Assembly: GCF_000428985.1 (NCBI RefSeq)
Contig: NZ_AUAZ01000005.1
Location: forward strand, 148,686-212,685
Direction: 5' to 3'
DNA length: 64,000 nucleotides
Origin: Marinobacterium litorale DSM 23545
Lineage (GTDB): Bacteria > Pseudomonadota > Gammaproteobacteria > Pseudomonadales > Balneatricaceae
This document shows positions 56,033-64,000 of the stretch, piece after piece (position 1 is the stretch's first letter; each line of letters starts with the position of its first letter). The position numbers and the translations under genes were made by a program. Below the pieces are notes generated by a model. That model was not told the origin of the DNA. It did not search any database and worked only from the letters and a program-made list of their open reading frames with translations.

Positions 56033-57115
56033 TCACCGAATCTTCAGCGTGGCCAGCCCGATCAGGACCAGCACCACGGTAATTATCCAGAACCGCACGA
56101 TAACGCGTGGTTCCGGCCAGCCTTTTAACTCGAAATGGTGATGGATCGGCGCCATCCGAAAGATGCGACGCCCCGTCAGCTTGAATGAGGCGACCTGCAG
56201 GATCACCGAAACAGTTTCCATCACGAAGACACCGCCCATGATCACCAGCACCAGTTCCTGGCGCACGATCACGGCGATCACACCCAGCACGGCGCCCAGT
56301 GCCAACGCGCCCACATCACCCATGAACACCTGAGCCGGATAGGTGTTGAACCAGAGAAAGCCCAGCCCGGCCCCGACAATGCCACCACACAGGATGATCA
56401 ACTCACCCGCACCCGCCACATAGGGGATATGCAGGTAGTTGGCAAACTGAATGTGGCCACTCAGATAGGCAAAAATCGCCAACGCACCGGCGACCATCAC
56501 CGTGGGCATGATCGCCAGACCATCAAGGCCGTCCGTCAGATTCACGGCATTGGAGCTACCCACGATGACGAAGTAGGTGAACACAACGAAGAAGAGCCCC
56601 ATTTCCAGAGAGAACTCCTTGATGAACGGCAATATCAGCTGCGTCTCCACCGGGCTTTGGGCCGAGGCATACAGCAAGATGGCGGCACCCAGACCGCCGA
56701 CGGACTGCCACAGATACTTCCAGCGTGCAGGCAGTCCACGTGGATTTTTTTCCACCACCTTGCGCCAGTCATCGACCCAACCTACAGCCCCAAAAATCAG
56801 CAGGACGCCGAGCGTAATCCAGACATAACGGTTACTCAGGTCGCTCCATAGCAGGGTACTGATGGCGATCGACAGGATAATCAAAGCGCCCCCCATGGTC
56901 GGGGTTCCGGCTTTGCTCAGGTGGCTTTGCGGGCCATCATCCCGCACCGCCTGCCCGATCTGTTTCATTTTCAGGTGCGCGATCAGGCGTGGGCCGATAA
57001 ACAGTGAGAGGCCGAGCGCCGTCAAAACACCCAGAATGCCACGCAGCGTGATATAGCCGAATACGGTAAATCCGCTGTAGAACTGGGACAGAAACTCGGT
57101 CAATAAAAGTAGCAT
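56033..57115 (-). CDS. mraY: Phospho-MurNAc-pentapeptide transferase MraY
   Basis: A 360-residue polyprenyl-phosphate transferase with ten membrane helices, making lipid I. Active-site motifs are GLSKAG-like [26 protein letters not shown] (Asp pair), [16 protein letters not shown] and [23 protein letters not shown], plus [15 protein letters not shown] near the C-terminus. Length is identical to E. coli MraY. It is 3 bases after murF. Confidence 0.98.
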   Translation of the reverse strand: MLLLLTEFLSQFYSGFTVFGYITLRGILGVLTALGLSLFIGPRLIAHLKMKQIGQAVRDDGPQSHLSKAGTPTMGGALIILSIAISTLLWSDLSNRYVWITLGVLLIFGAVGWVDDWRKVVEKNPRGLPARWKYLWQSVGGLGAAILLYASAQSPVETQLILPFIKEFSLEMGLFFVVFTYFVIVGSSNAVNLTDGLDGLAIMPTVMVAGALAIFAYLSGHIQFANYLHIPYVAGAGELIILCGGIVGAGLGFLWFNTYPAQVFMGDVGALALGAVLGVIAVIVRQELVLVIMGGVFVMETVSVILQVASFKLTGRRIFRMAPIHHHFELKGWPEPRVIVRFWIITVVLVLIGLATLKIR

Positions 57116-57118
57116 TGG

Positions 57119-58510
57119 TTATTTCTCTCCCTCTTGCAGAGCCTTGACCGCTCTATCCATTCCCGCACTGCGCGAACCTTTGATCAGCAGGGTGCCTGAT
57201 GTTAAATCGAGCCTGTGCAATGCAGCCTCCAGGCTCTGAAAATCGTCGAAATGCTCACAGTCACAGCCTTTCAGGCGCGCCCGGGCAGTGACATGACGGG
57301 ACAGGTTGCCGGTACTCCAGACCCGCTCAATCCCGCGTGTACCCGCATAGTCCCCCAGGGCACCATGCAGATCCGCTGCCTCACTCCCAAGCTCCGCCAT
57401 ATCGCCCAGAATCAACGTGCGCGGCCCCGGGAGCGATGCCAGCACATCAATAGCGGCTCTGACCGAGCCGGGGTTGGCGTTGTAGCTGTCATCCACCAAC
57501 AGAGCCCCCCTGGACAGCCGCAGCGGTGATAACCGTCCAGCCACGGGCTTGAAGGCCTGCAACCCAGCCACTGCCTCTTTCAGGGGCAGGCCTGCAGCGA
57601 CCCAAGCCGCCGCCGCCGCTGCCGCATTCGACAGGTTATGCCGCCCCATCACCGCAAGCTGAACCGGCACAGCCTCGCCCCTGTACTCAAGGTTGAACGT
57701 CCAACATCCGTTGTCACCCAGGCGGGCCGATGACACCTGAATTTCAGCCGGCCGACCATCCACGGAAAAACGTATGAAACGACGTCCCAGCGTTTCCAGT
57801 TTCTTGAGCCAGACATCGGCGTAGGGATCATCGGCGTTGACCACGCCGCAACCGCCTTCGGACAGCCCCTGGAAGATCTCCCCCTTGGCCTGAACGATAT
57901 TTTCCAGCGAGCCGAACCCCTCCAGATGTGCGCCCTGAACGTTAGTCAGAATGGCGACCTGCGGCATAGCCATCGCCGTGGTTCGGGCAATTTCACCAAG
58001 GGCACTGGCACCCAGCTCAATCACGGCAAACTGATCTGCCCCGGACAGACGCAGCAGAGTCAGAGGCACACCGATCTCGTTGTTCAGGTTGCCCCGTGTC
58101 GCCATCACCTGCCCACGCGTTGCCAGCATGGAGGCGAGCATCTCCTTGACACTGGTTTTACCGCTACTGCCGGTAACGGCAAAAACCGGGCCTGCAAATG
58201 CCCGTCGGTTGTGAGCCCCCAGCTCACCGAGGGCGGATAGGGTGTCGGCGACAACCAACTGCGGCAGTGCCTGATCGACAGCATGGTCGACCACGGCGGC
58301 CACAGCCCCCTTCCCAATGGCGTCGCCGACATAATCGTGGGCATCAAAACGCGGCCCCTTGAGAGCCACGAACAGATCGCCCTTTTCAATATGGCGCGTA
58401 TCGGTGGACACGCCGCTGCAACGGATATCGCCATCGATACCCACAGTGGACGCGCCCAGCACTTCAACAAGGCGTTGCAGGAGGAAGTCTGCCAGCATCT
58501 GTCGACTCAT
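57119..58510 (-). CDS. murF: UDP-MurNAc-tripeptide--D-Ala-D-Ala ligase
   Basis: A 463-residue Mur ligase completing the pentapeptide. Motifs: GVSTDTRHIEKGDLFVALKGPRFDAHDYV, ATP loop AVTGSSGKTSVKEMLASML, NNEIGVPLTLLRL and DDSYNANPGSVRAAIDVLASLPG. The start overlaps the murE stop by 4 bases. Confidence 0.96.
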   Translation of the reverse strand: MSRQMLADFLLQRLVEVLGASTVGIDGDIRCSGVSTDTRHIEKGDLFVALKGPRFDAHDYVGDAIGKGAVAAVVDHAVDQALPQLVVADTLSALGELGAHNRRAFAGPVFAVTGSSGKTSVKEMLASMLATRGQVMATRGNLNNEIGVPLTLLRLSGADQFAVIELGASALGEIARTTAMAMPQVAILTNVQGAHLEGFGSLENIVQAKGEIFQGLSEGGCGVVNADDPYADVWLKKLETLGRRFIRFSVDGRPAEIQVSSARLGDNGCWTFNLEYRGEAVPVQLAVMGRHNLSNAAAAAAAWVAAGLPLKEAVAGLQAFKPVAGRLSPLRLSRGALLVDDSYNANPGSVRAAIDVLASLPGPRTLILGDMAELGSEAADLHGALGDYAGTRGIERVWSTGNLSRHVTARARLKGCDCEHFDDFQSLEAALHRLDLTSGTLLIKGSRSAGMDRAVKALQEGEK

Positions 58511-60003
58511 TGTCCGGCCCTCCCGTGCAGGGCATCAAGCGCCACCTCCTGATCGCTGAAATGGGACCGTACTCCGTCAATTTCCTGGTAGGTTTCATGA
58601 CCTTTGCCGGCCAGCAGGACCAGATCCGCGGGTGCAGCCTGCTCGATGCTCCTACGGATAGCCGTGGCACGATCCGGCTCCACATGGAGGGGTACGCCCT
58701 CCCCGACACCGTCTTTAATCATCTCAATAATCCTGCCGGGATTTTCGGAGCGCGGATTATCGCTGGTCAGAACCACTTCGTCAGCACCTTGTGAGGCGAT
58801 CTTGCCCATCAGTGCCCGTTTAGCCATGTCGCGATCCCCGCCACAGCCAAATACCACCCACAAGCGACTCTGTTCATCCATATGTTCTCGCACGCCTTCG
58901 ATCGCTTTTTTCAGCGCATCCGGCGTGTGGGCGTAGTCCACAATCACGGTGGGCGCCCCAGCCACTGATAGCCGCTCCATACGGCCACTGACCGACTCCA
59001 GAGACGCCACGGCAGTGGCAATATTGCTAAGCTCAAAGCCCAGACCACCGAGAACGGCACAGACGAGCAGCAGGTTGCTGACATTAAAAGCACCGAGCAA
59101 AGGCGCCGCGACCAGCACCTCCCCCCAGGGCGTGCGCAGCTCAAACATCAACCCCTGCGGGCGCAGCTCGATCCGGTCCGCAAACACCTGCACCGAGCTG
59201 TCGCAGGTCGAGAATCCGATCCGTTCGCCGCCGGCCGGGCACTGCTCAGCCAACAAGCGAGCACCTTCGGCATCATCTGCATTTAACACCTGTATCGGCG
59301 CACCGTAGTCGTTAAACAAGCGCGCCTTGGCACGGGCATAGCCCTGCATATCGCCGTGATAGTCCAGGTGGTCATGGGTCAGGTTGGTGTATCCCGTCGC
59401 AGCAAACTGGACACCGGCAACACGGCTTTGATCCAGTGCGTGGCTTGAAACCTCCATAACCACCGCCTCAGCGCCCTCGGCATACAATCGTGCCAACTCC
59501 GCATGCAAACTGATGGCATCGGGCGTTGTATGGGTAGCCTCGCGCAACTGTCCCGGGAAGCCATTCCCCACCGTACCGATTAAGGCCGTTCGCCGACCGC
59601 ACTGATTCATGGCCTGGGCCAGATAATGGGCACAGGAGGTCTTTCCGTTAGTCCCTGTGATGCCAATCACCCGCATTCTGCGGCTCGGCTCCCCGTAAAA
59701 CCGGCTTGCCGCCAAGCCGATCTGAGTGGGCAGATCAGCCATGCGAAGGACCGGAATTTCGAAGTTGAGCGCTTCAGTTTCATTAACTTCAGCACTATCA
59801 ACAATGGCTGCGACGGCTCCCTTATCCGCCGCTTGCGCTATAAAGTCGACACCGCGATGGCGTGTACCTGAACGGGCAAAAAACAGATCCCCCGGACGCA
59901 CGCAACGGCTGTCCTGGCAAACCCCGGAAACGCGCAATGCCGCAAGCTGTTGCGGCACATGGCTGAGCAGGTCTTCCAGGTGATATTCGATACGATGTGT
60001 CAT
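58507..60003 (-). CDS. murE: UDP-MurNAc-L-Ala-D-Glu--meso-diaminopimelate ligase
   Basis: A 498-residue Mur ligase adding the third stem residue. Motifs: SGVCQDSRCVRPGDLFFARSG, ATP loop GITGTNGKTSCAHYLAQAM, EVSSHALDQSRV, and SDNPRSENPGRII. This last one carries the DNPR signature for diaminopimelate, so the peptidoglycan is DAP type. The start overlaps the ftsI stop by ATGA. Confidence 0.97.
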   Translation of the reverse strand: MTHRIEYHLEDLLSHVPQQLAALRVSGVCQDSRCVRPGDLFFARSGTRHRGVDFIAQAADKGAVAAIVDSAEVNETEALNFEIPVLRMADLPTQIGLAASRFYGEPSRRMRVIGITGTNGKTSCAHYLAQAMNQCGRRTALIGTVGNGFPGQLREATHTTPDAISLHAELARLYAEGAEAVVMEVSSHALDQSRVAGVQFAATGYTNLTHDHLDYHGDMQGYARAKARLFNDYGAPIQVLNADDAEGARLLAEQCPAGGERIGFSTCDSSVQVFADRIELRPQGLMFELRTPWGEVLVAAPLLGAFNVSNLLLVCAVLGGLGFELSNIATAVASLESVSGRMERLSVAGAPTVIVDYAHTPDALKKAIEGVREHMDEQSRLWVVFGCGGDRDMAKRALMGKIASQGADEVVLTSDNPRSENPGRIIEMIKDGVGEGVPLHVEPDRATAIRRSIEQAAPADLVLLAGKGHETYQEIDGVRSHFSDQEVALDALHGRAGQ

Positions 60004-61721
60004 CGCTGCACCACCTGTTGTTTGTCACTGTCCGGCCAGTCATCAGGCGGCACATTCAGTAACCGCAGTGCACCGGCGGCTACCCGGGAGAACACGGGCG
60101 CGGCCACTTCGCCACCATAGTATTCCTGCCCCTTGGGGTTATCGATCATCACTGCCATCACAATTCGGGGGTTGGATGCCGGCGCCATACCGGAAAATAC
60201 GGAGACATAGCGGTCTGATGCATATCCACCGCCACTGGCTTTATGTGACGTGCCGGTTTTACCGGCGATCCGATAACCCGTCACCGCGGCGCGGCGCCCG
60301 GTCCCCTGCGGTGTGATCACGGTCTCCATCATTGCCAGCACCTGGTCGGCGATCTGCTCCGGCATCACTCTGCGACTCTCGGTATGCGCCACATCATCAA
60401 CACGTAGCAACGACACAGGCTTCTGGACCCCGCCATTCGCCAGTGGCAGGTAGGAATGCGCCAGCTGCAATGGCGTCACAGAGAGACCGTATCCGTAGGA
60501 CAGCGTGGCGCGCTCCACGGTCTGACGCTCGCTGAGAAACGGCAGTGTACCGGTGCGTTCGCCAGGGAACCCGGTCCCGCTTACCTGCCCCAAGCCCAGG
60601 TTATGCATCACGTTACGAATGGCGTCCGGCGCCATATCCAGCGCCAGACGCGTGACACCCACATTGCTCGATTTGGTGATAATGCCGGTCAGATCCAGCT
60701 CGCCGTAGTTGCGATGGTCGCGGATGGTAGCACTGCGGACACGGATGTAGCCCGGTGAGGTATCAAGCACCGTTTTCGGGGTATAACGACCGGTCATTAA
60801 CGCCGTAGCCACGGTGATCGGCTTCATCGTGGAGCCCGGCTCAAAGATGTCGGTCATGGCCCGGTTTCTGAGCGCCGAGGTCAACAGGTTGCTGCGATCA
60901 TTGGGGTTATAGGAGGGCTGATTCACCATGGCCAGCACCTCCCCGGTGTGCACATCAAGCACGACAACGGAGCCTGAATCCGCCTGATGGGTCGAGACTG
61001 CATCCTTCAGCTCGCGATAAGCCATATACTGCAGGCGCAGATCGATGCTCAGCGCAAGATCTTTACCCGGCTGTGCCGGTGCCAGAGAGCGGATATGTTT
61101 GATCGTGCGGCCGGTCCGGTCCTTCATGACCAGCTTGCGCCCGGGCTCGCCGCGCAGCCAGTCGTTATAGGCAAGTTCCAAGCCTTCCTGGCCCTCGCCA
61201 TCCACACTGGTAAAACCCACCAGATGTGTCGCCACTTCCGCCGCGGGATAGTAGCGCTTGTACTCCTGATCCACATGAATACCGGGAATACCCAGCGCAG
61301 AAACCTGTTCCGCCAACTCGGGCGTTACCTGACGCTTGAGGTAGAGAAAACGGCGTTCCCTATCCTCATTAAGCGCTCTGAGCAGCTCTTCACGAGACGT
61401 GTCCAGCAACTGTGCAAGGGCACGTATTCGGGTATTACCCACATCGGCCATTTTCGGATCAGCCCAGATCGTTGCGACCGGGGCGCTGACAGCGAGCGGA
61501 TCGCCATTACGATCCGTAATCAAGCCGCGATGAGCGGGTAGCAGCATGGTTCTAAGTGTTCTAGCATCGCCCTGGCTGCGCAGAAACTCCTGCTCCTCGG
61601 TGGATAGCGAGAGCATTTTCGCCAGGATTACGACGACGATCAGCACCAACAGGACGAACACCAGCCAGAGCCGCCAGCCCCGTGCCGCCATTGCCTGAAT
61701 TGTCTGCTTATCGCTGTCCAT
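60000..61721 (-). CDS. ftsI: Septal transpeptidase FtsI (PBP3)
   Basis: A 573-residue class B penicillin-binding protein cross-linking septal peptidoglycan. It has one N-terminal membrane helix (about 17-36), a pedestal domain (LPAHRGLITDRNGDPLAVSAPVATIWADP), and a transpeptidase domain with Ser297-x2-Lys300 (EPGSTMKP), SSN in IITKSSNVGVTRLA and KTGTSHK. It overlaps ftsL by 14 bases. It acts with FtsW, encoded further down the same operon. Confidence 0.97.
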   Translation of the reverse strand: MDSDKQTIQAMAARGWRLWLVFVLLVLIVVVILAKMLSLSTEEQEFLRSQGDARTLRTMLLPAHRGLITDRNGDPLAVSAPVATIWADPKMADVGNTRIRALAQLLDTSREELLRALNEDRERRFLYLKRQVTPELAEQVSALGIPGIHVDQEYKRYYPAAEVATHLVGFTSVDGEGQEGLELAYNDWLRGEPGRKLVMKDRTGRTIKHIRSLAPAQPGKDLALSIDLRLQYMAYRELKDAVSTHQADSGSVVVLDVHTGEVLAMVNQPSYNPNDRSNLLTSALRNRAMTDIFEPGSTMKPITVATALMTGRYTPKTVLDTSPGYIRVRSATIRDHRNYGELDLTGIITKSSNVGVTRLALDMAPDAIRNVMHNLGLGQVSGTGFPGERTGTLPFLSERQTVERATLSYGYGLSVTPLQLAHSYLPLANGGVQKPVSLLRVDDVAHTESRRVMPEQIADQVLAMMETVITPQGTGRRAAVTGYRIAGKTGTSHKASGGGYASDRYVSVFSGMAPASNPRIVMAVMIDNPKGQEYYGGEVAAPVFSRVAAGALRLLNVPPDDWPDSDKQQVVQR

Positions 61722-62103
61722 GACGCACTATCTCGATGTTTTCCGGTTGCGGTACTTTCATCGCCAGCTTTTTGTCGGCCAGCGTCTCGACCCGGTTGTT
61801 TGAGCTCCAGGCACTCTCTTCAAGCAGCAGCTGCCCCCACTCCACCTGCAACTCATCACCCTGTTCGCTCAACACCTGATGCTGGTTGAACAGACGCCGG
61901 TACTCATAGGCGGAGTAGATCACCATCAACGCCGATCCCACCACTGCCAGCATCAGACACAAAAGCAGAGCGGCTGGTTTCAGCAGATCTGCAGCACCCA
62001 GCATGCGCCCCTCCAGAGGCGCCGTACTGCCATCGCCGCCTTCCAGCGCGGGCTGGCTCAGCCAGACATCCCGCAGTGCTTTAAAAAACTCCAGCGGCTT
62101 CAT
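61708..62103 (-). CDS. ftsL: Cell division protein FtsL
   Basis: A 131-residue bitopic divisome protein. One membrane helix ([28 protein letters not shown], about 44-66) is followed by a periplasmic leucine-zipper-like coiled coil ([28 protein letters not shown]) that pairs with FtsB. The cytoplasmic N-terminus is somewhat longer than in E. coli FtsL. It overlaps rsmH by 4 bases and ftsI by 14. Confidence 0.93.
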   Translation of the reverse strand: MKPLEFFKALRDVWLSQPALEGGDGSTAPLEGRMLGAADLLKPAALLLCLMLAVVGSALMVIYSAYEYRRLFNQHQVLSEQGDELQVEWGQLLLEESAWSSNNRVETLADKKLAMKVPQPENIEIVRHGQR

Positions 62104-63038
62104 GCCGTTTTTACCGCCACACGCATTACCGCGCTGCGAGCGCGGGGGTTCGCATCAAGCTCTGCCTTTGACGCCTTGAACGCCTTACCCAACGATTTAA
62201 GCCGCTGGTTAAGCATCTCCTGCGTCACCGGTATTCCCGGCGGCAGGTGCTCATCGCCTTTCACATACTTGCGGATAAAACGTTTGACCAGACGATCTTC
62301 CAGCGAGTGGAAGCTGATCACGACCAAGCGCCCACCTACGGCCAACACCTCCAGCGCTTGGGCCAGCACTTGCTCGATGTCGTCCAGTTCCCGGTTGATA
62401 TGGATACGAATCCCCTGAAAAGCGCGCGTTGCCGGATTTTTACCTTTTTCCCAACGGGGGTTAGCCTCGGCGATAATTTTGGCCAACCGAGCCGTTGTCG
62501 TGATTGGCTCTTCTGCCCGGGCCTGAACCACCGCCCGAGCCATGCGGCGGGAAAATTTTTCCTCGCCGTAGGTAAACAACACGTCGGCAATCTCCGCTTC
62601 CGGCGCGCGATTGATCCAGTCAGCCGCACTTTCACCACAACTGGTATCCATCCGCATATCCAGCGGACCATCGTTAAGAAAACTAAAACCTCGTTCCGGG
62701 TCATCCAGCTGGGGTGAACTCACCCCCAAATCCAGCAACACGCCGGACACCTGCCCGACAAGACCTTCCGCCTCGATAAACTTTTCCAATTCCGAGAAGG
62801 AGCCGTGCCGGATCATAAAACGCTCATCGTCAGCGAAGGCGGCCTGGGCATACTGAATCGCCTGCGGGTCCTTATCGATCGCCATCAGACGACCTTTTTC
62901 ACTAAGCTGAGCCAGAATGCGGCGTGAATGCCCCCCGCGACCGAAGGTGCCATCCACATAAAACCCGTCGGGATCAGCCACCAGGGAGCTCACAGCCTCT
63001 TCCAGCAGCACGGTTTTATGGCTGAATTCCTGTGGCAT
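62100..63038 (-). CDS. rsmH: 16S rRNA (cytosine-1402-N4)-methyltransferase
   Basis: A 312-residue SAM-dependent methyltransferase (formerly MraW). Motifs: [61 protein letters not shown] and [15 protein letters not shown]. Standard second gene of the dcw cluster, 18 bases after mraZ and overlapping ftsL. Confidence 0.97.
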   Translation of the reverse strand: MPQEFSHKTVLLEEAVSSLVADPDGFYVDGTFGRGGHSRRILAQLSEKGRLMAIDKDPQAIQYAQAAFADDERFMIRHGSFSELEKFIEAEGLVGQVSGVLLDLGVSSPQLDDPERGFSFLNDGPLDMRMDTSCGESAADWINRAPEAEIADVLFTYGEEKFSRRMARAVVQARAEEPITTTARLAKIIAEANPRWEKGKNPATRAFQGIRIHINRELDDIEQVLAQALEVLAVGGRLVVISFHSLEDRLVKRFIRKYVKGDEHLPPGIPVTQEMLNQRLKSLGKAFKASKAELDANPRARSAVMRVAVKTA

Positions 63039-63056
63039 CTCGGCCCAACCCCTTAT

Positions 63057-63512
63057 CTATAAAGAAAGTGTCTGCAATTCCTCCGGCAACTCCGCATCCG
63101 CGTCCATCTCCTGCAGATACTCATCCCGGGTTTCGTTCCAGAGTGTTTCACTCCAGATTTCAAACTTGCGGCCCTGACCGATCAGGACAATATGCTTTTC
63201 CAAACCGGCGTATTCACGCAACGGAGCCGGTAGCAGCAAGCGCCCGGCGCCATCCATATCCAGCTCTGTGGCATGACCCATCAGCAGGCGTTTAAAGCGC
63301 TTAACGGCCGGCTTCAGATCGGGCAGCGCATCAAGCTTGGCTTCAATCTCAAACCACTCGGGTTCCGGGTAAAGCGTCAGACAGCGGGTGTTGGTATCGA
63401 TTGTGGCGACCATCTTTCCATCGCAGTAATCCTTGATCGACTCGCGATAGCGTGCCGGGATCGCCATGCGCCCCTTGCCATCGAGATTGATCGGATTGAC
63501 TCCGCGGAACAT
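63057..63512 (-). CDS. mraZ: Transcriptional regulator MraZ
   Basis: A 151-residue AbrB-like DNA-binding protein that represses the dcw operon. The start at 63512 (MFRGVNPINLDGKGRMAIPARYRESI) is preferred because GGTGGGG lies directly upstream and matches known MraZ; seven more codons are open upstream. Two SpoVT-AbrB repeats are present, the second at LMGHATELDMDGAGRLLLPAPLREYAGL. First gene of the cluster; its binding repeats lie just upstream. Confidence 0.97.
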   Translation of the reverse strand: MFRGVNPINLDGKGRMAIPARYRESIKDYCDGKMVATIDTNTRCLTLYPEPEWFEIEAKLDALPDLKPAVKRFKRLLMGHATELDMDGAGRLLLPAPLREYAGLEKHIVLIGQGRKFEIWSETLWNETRDEYLQEMDADAELPEELQTLSL

Positions 63513-63538
63513 TATCCCCACCGGGAACTCCAAAATAA

Positions 63539-63563
63539 CCCACTTTCACCCACTACTAACCAC
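63539..63563 (-). promoter_or_regulatory. MraZ-binding repeats (MraZ boxes)
   Basis: On the minus strand GTGGT-TAGTA-GTGGG-TGAAA-GTGGG: three (G)TGG(G/T) units at exact 10-base spacing, as in the E. coli mraZ promoter. A fourth weaker unit (TTGGA) follows in phase. They lie between the predicted start point and the mraZ start codon, suiting autorepression. Confidence 0.85.
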
Positions 63564-63571
63564 TATGCGAC

Positions 63572-63600
63572 ACTATAGGTATCCAAGCTACCCAAATCAA
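63572..63600 (-). promoter_or_regulatory. Sigma70 promoter of the dcw cluster
   Basis: Minus-strand -35 TTGATT (63595-63600) and -10 TATAGT (63572-63577) with a 17-base spacer. The predicted start point near 63565 places the MraZ boxes from +2 onward. Confidence 0.75.
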
Positions 63601-63993
63601 GGTTATTCAGGTGCGCTGACAGCCTGTGGTTTGCAGTGGGACTTGGACCTAGGTTCATTTAAGTTGAAAAGCGCTCAACCCTAGAGTTTGAGAGAGATGG
63701 AGAGTAGTTGGATAGATTGTTCTATTCATTCGCTTTTCAGCAAATACGGACTTTTCTGCAAAAGCTACCTATGAGTTTCGAATGCAAAAAACTAATTTAA
63801 ACAAAGAAGAGAATATTGGCTTAAATTTGAAACAGGTATGAAATTCAAGTTGTAACGAAAAGTTAAAACCCAAATGTATAGCATCGATATTCGAGACACC
63901 GGTAGCTAGGGAAATGGGATGGACTCCCCCTCCTATGGCATTTATGTGCCAGATTGGTAGTTGACTCAACCAATCGTAAAGAAGGAGCCCATC
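63601..63993. other. AT-rich intergenic region
   Basis: From about 63660 to 63890 the sequence is clearly more AT-rich than the rest of the window. It has many short stop-interrupted frames and no recognisable protein, RNA gene or complete insertion sequence. A short GTTGA-N7-TCAAC dyad is at about 63664-63680. I assign no function. Confidence 0.5.
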
Positions 63994-64000
63994 ATGGAAA
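63994..64000 (+). CDS. Start of a truncated plus-strand gene
   Basis: ATGGAAA at the window edge is preceded by a good ribosome-binding site (GAAGGAG, about 6 bases upstream). Only the first two codons are visible, so the product cannot be named. It is divergent from mraZ and follows the AT-rich stretch. Confidence 0.5.

Noticed and set aside
63769..63969. A 66-residue minus-strand open frame in the AT-rich region
   Set aside because: No ribosome-binding site, no recognisable domain and composition like non-coding DNA.
63900..64000. Possible insertion-sequence left end ahead of the truncated plus-strand gene
   Set aside because: No terminal inverted repeat or transposase sequence is visible; only two codons of the gene are in the window.

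Overview
The window looks like a chromosomal segment of a free-living, probably marine or oil-associated gammaproteobacterium of the Oceanospirillales/Pseudomonadales kind. The grounds are a complete gamma-type dcw cell-division cluster ending in lpxC-secA-argJ-mutT, sigma54-controlled phenol catabolism of the Pseudomonas dmp type, a TRAP transporter, and moderately high GC. The genus is an inference. No rRNA, tRNA, CRISPR array or clear insertion sequence was seen.

Bases 1-12.4k are a copper-tolerance island. A CusS/CusR-type two-component system (kinase truncated by the window edge) runs on + and converges on a long minus-strand series: a small Cys-containing secreted protein, CusC, a CusB carrying a fused CusF domain, CusA, CopC, a secreted protein with three HYMM...H repeats, a SHOCT membrane protein, a Met/His-rich periplasmic protein, a TAT-exported multicopper oxidase and CcdA. 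A perfect 8-bp dyad of the ATTACA-N4-TGTAAT type lies upstream of the Met-rich gene. The repeat protein is its own transcription unit between two terminators.

Bases 12.4k-36.6k hold a dmp-type phenol pathway in three minus-strand blocks: dmpKLMNOP (phenol hydroxylase), dmpQB (ferredoxin and catechol 2,3-dioxygenase) and dmpCDEFGHI (meta-cleavage enzymes down to pyruvate and acetyl-CoA). dmpK and dmpQ each have a near-perfect sigma54 -24/-12 promoter, and each faces its own divergent DmpR/XylR-type activator. The lower block has no sigma54 site that I could find. It lies behind a LysR gene and a dyad placed like a LysR site. Between the blocks is a plus-strand insert: an ABM-domain membrane protein, a second LysR, a two-domain extradiol-type VOC protein, a class II aldolase homologue without the usual zinc ligands, and a TRAP transporter (dctQ-dctM-dctP). 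This insert is the best candidate here for an undescribed catabolic or uptake module.

Bases 36.6k-42.6k carry rsmE, a Fur-box-preceded ferric iron transporter (binding protein and permease, no ATPase), a Nudix-thiamine-phosphate-synthase-like fusion, and argJ. Bases 42.6k-63.6k are secA, lpxC and the full dcw cluster (ftsZ, ftsA, ftsQ, ddlB, murC, murG, ftsW, murD, mraY, murF, murE, ftsI, ftsL, rsmH, mraZ) in one orientation. Their lead promoter has MraZ-box repeats just downstream of it. The last 400 bases are AT-rich and apparently non-coding, ending in a ribosome-binding site and start codon of a plus-strand gene cut by the window edge.
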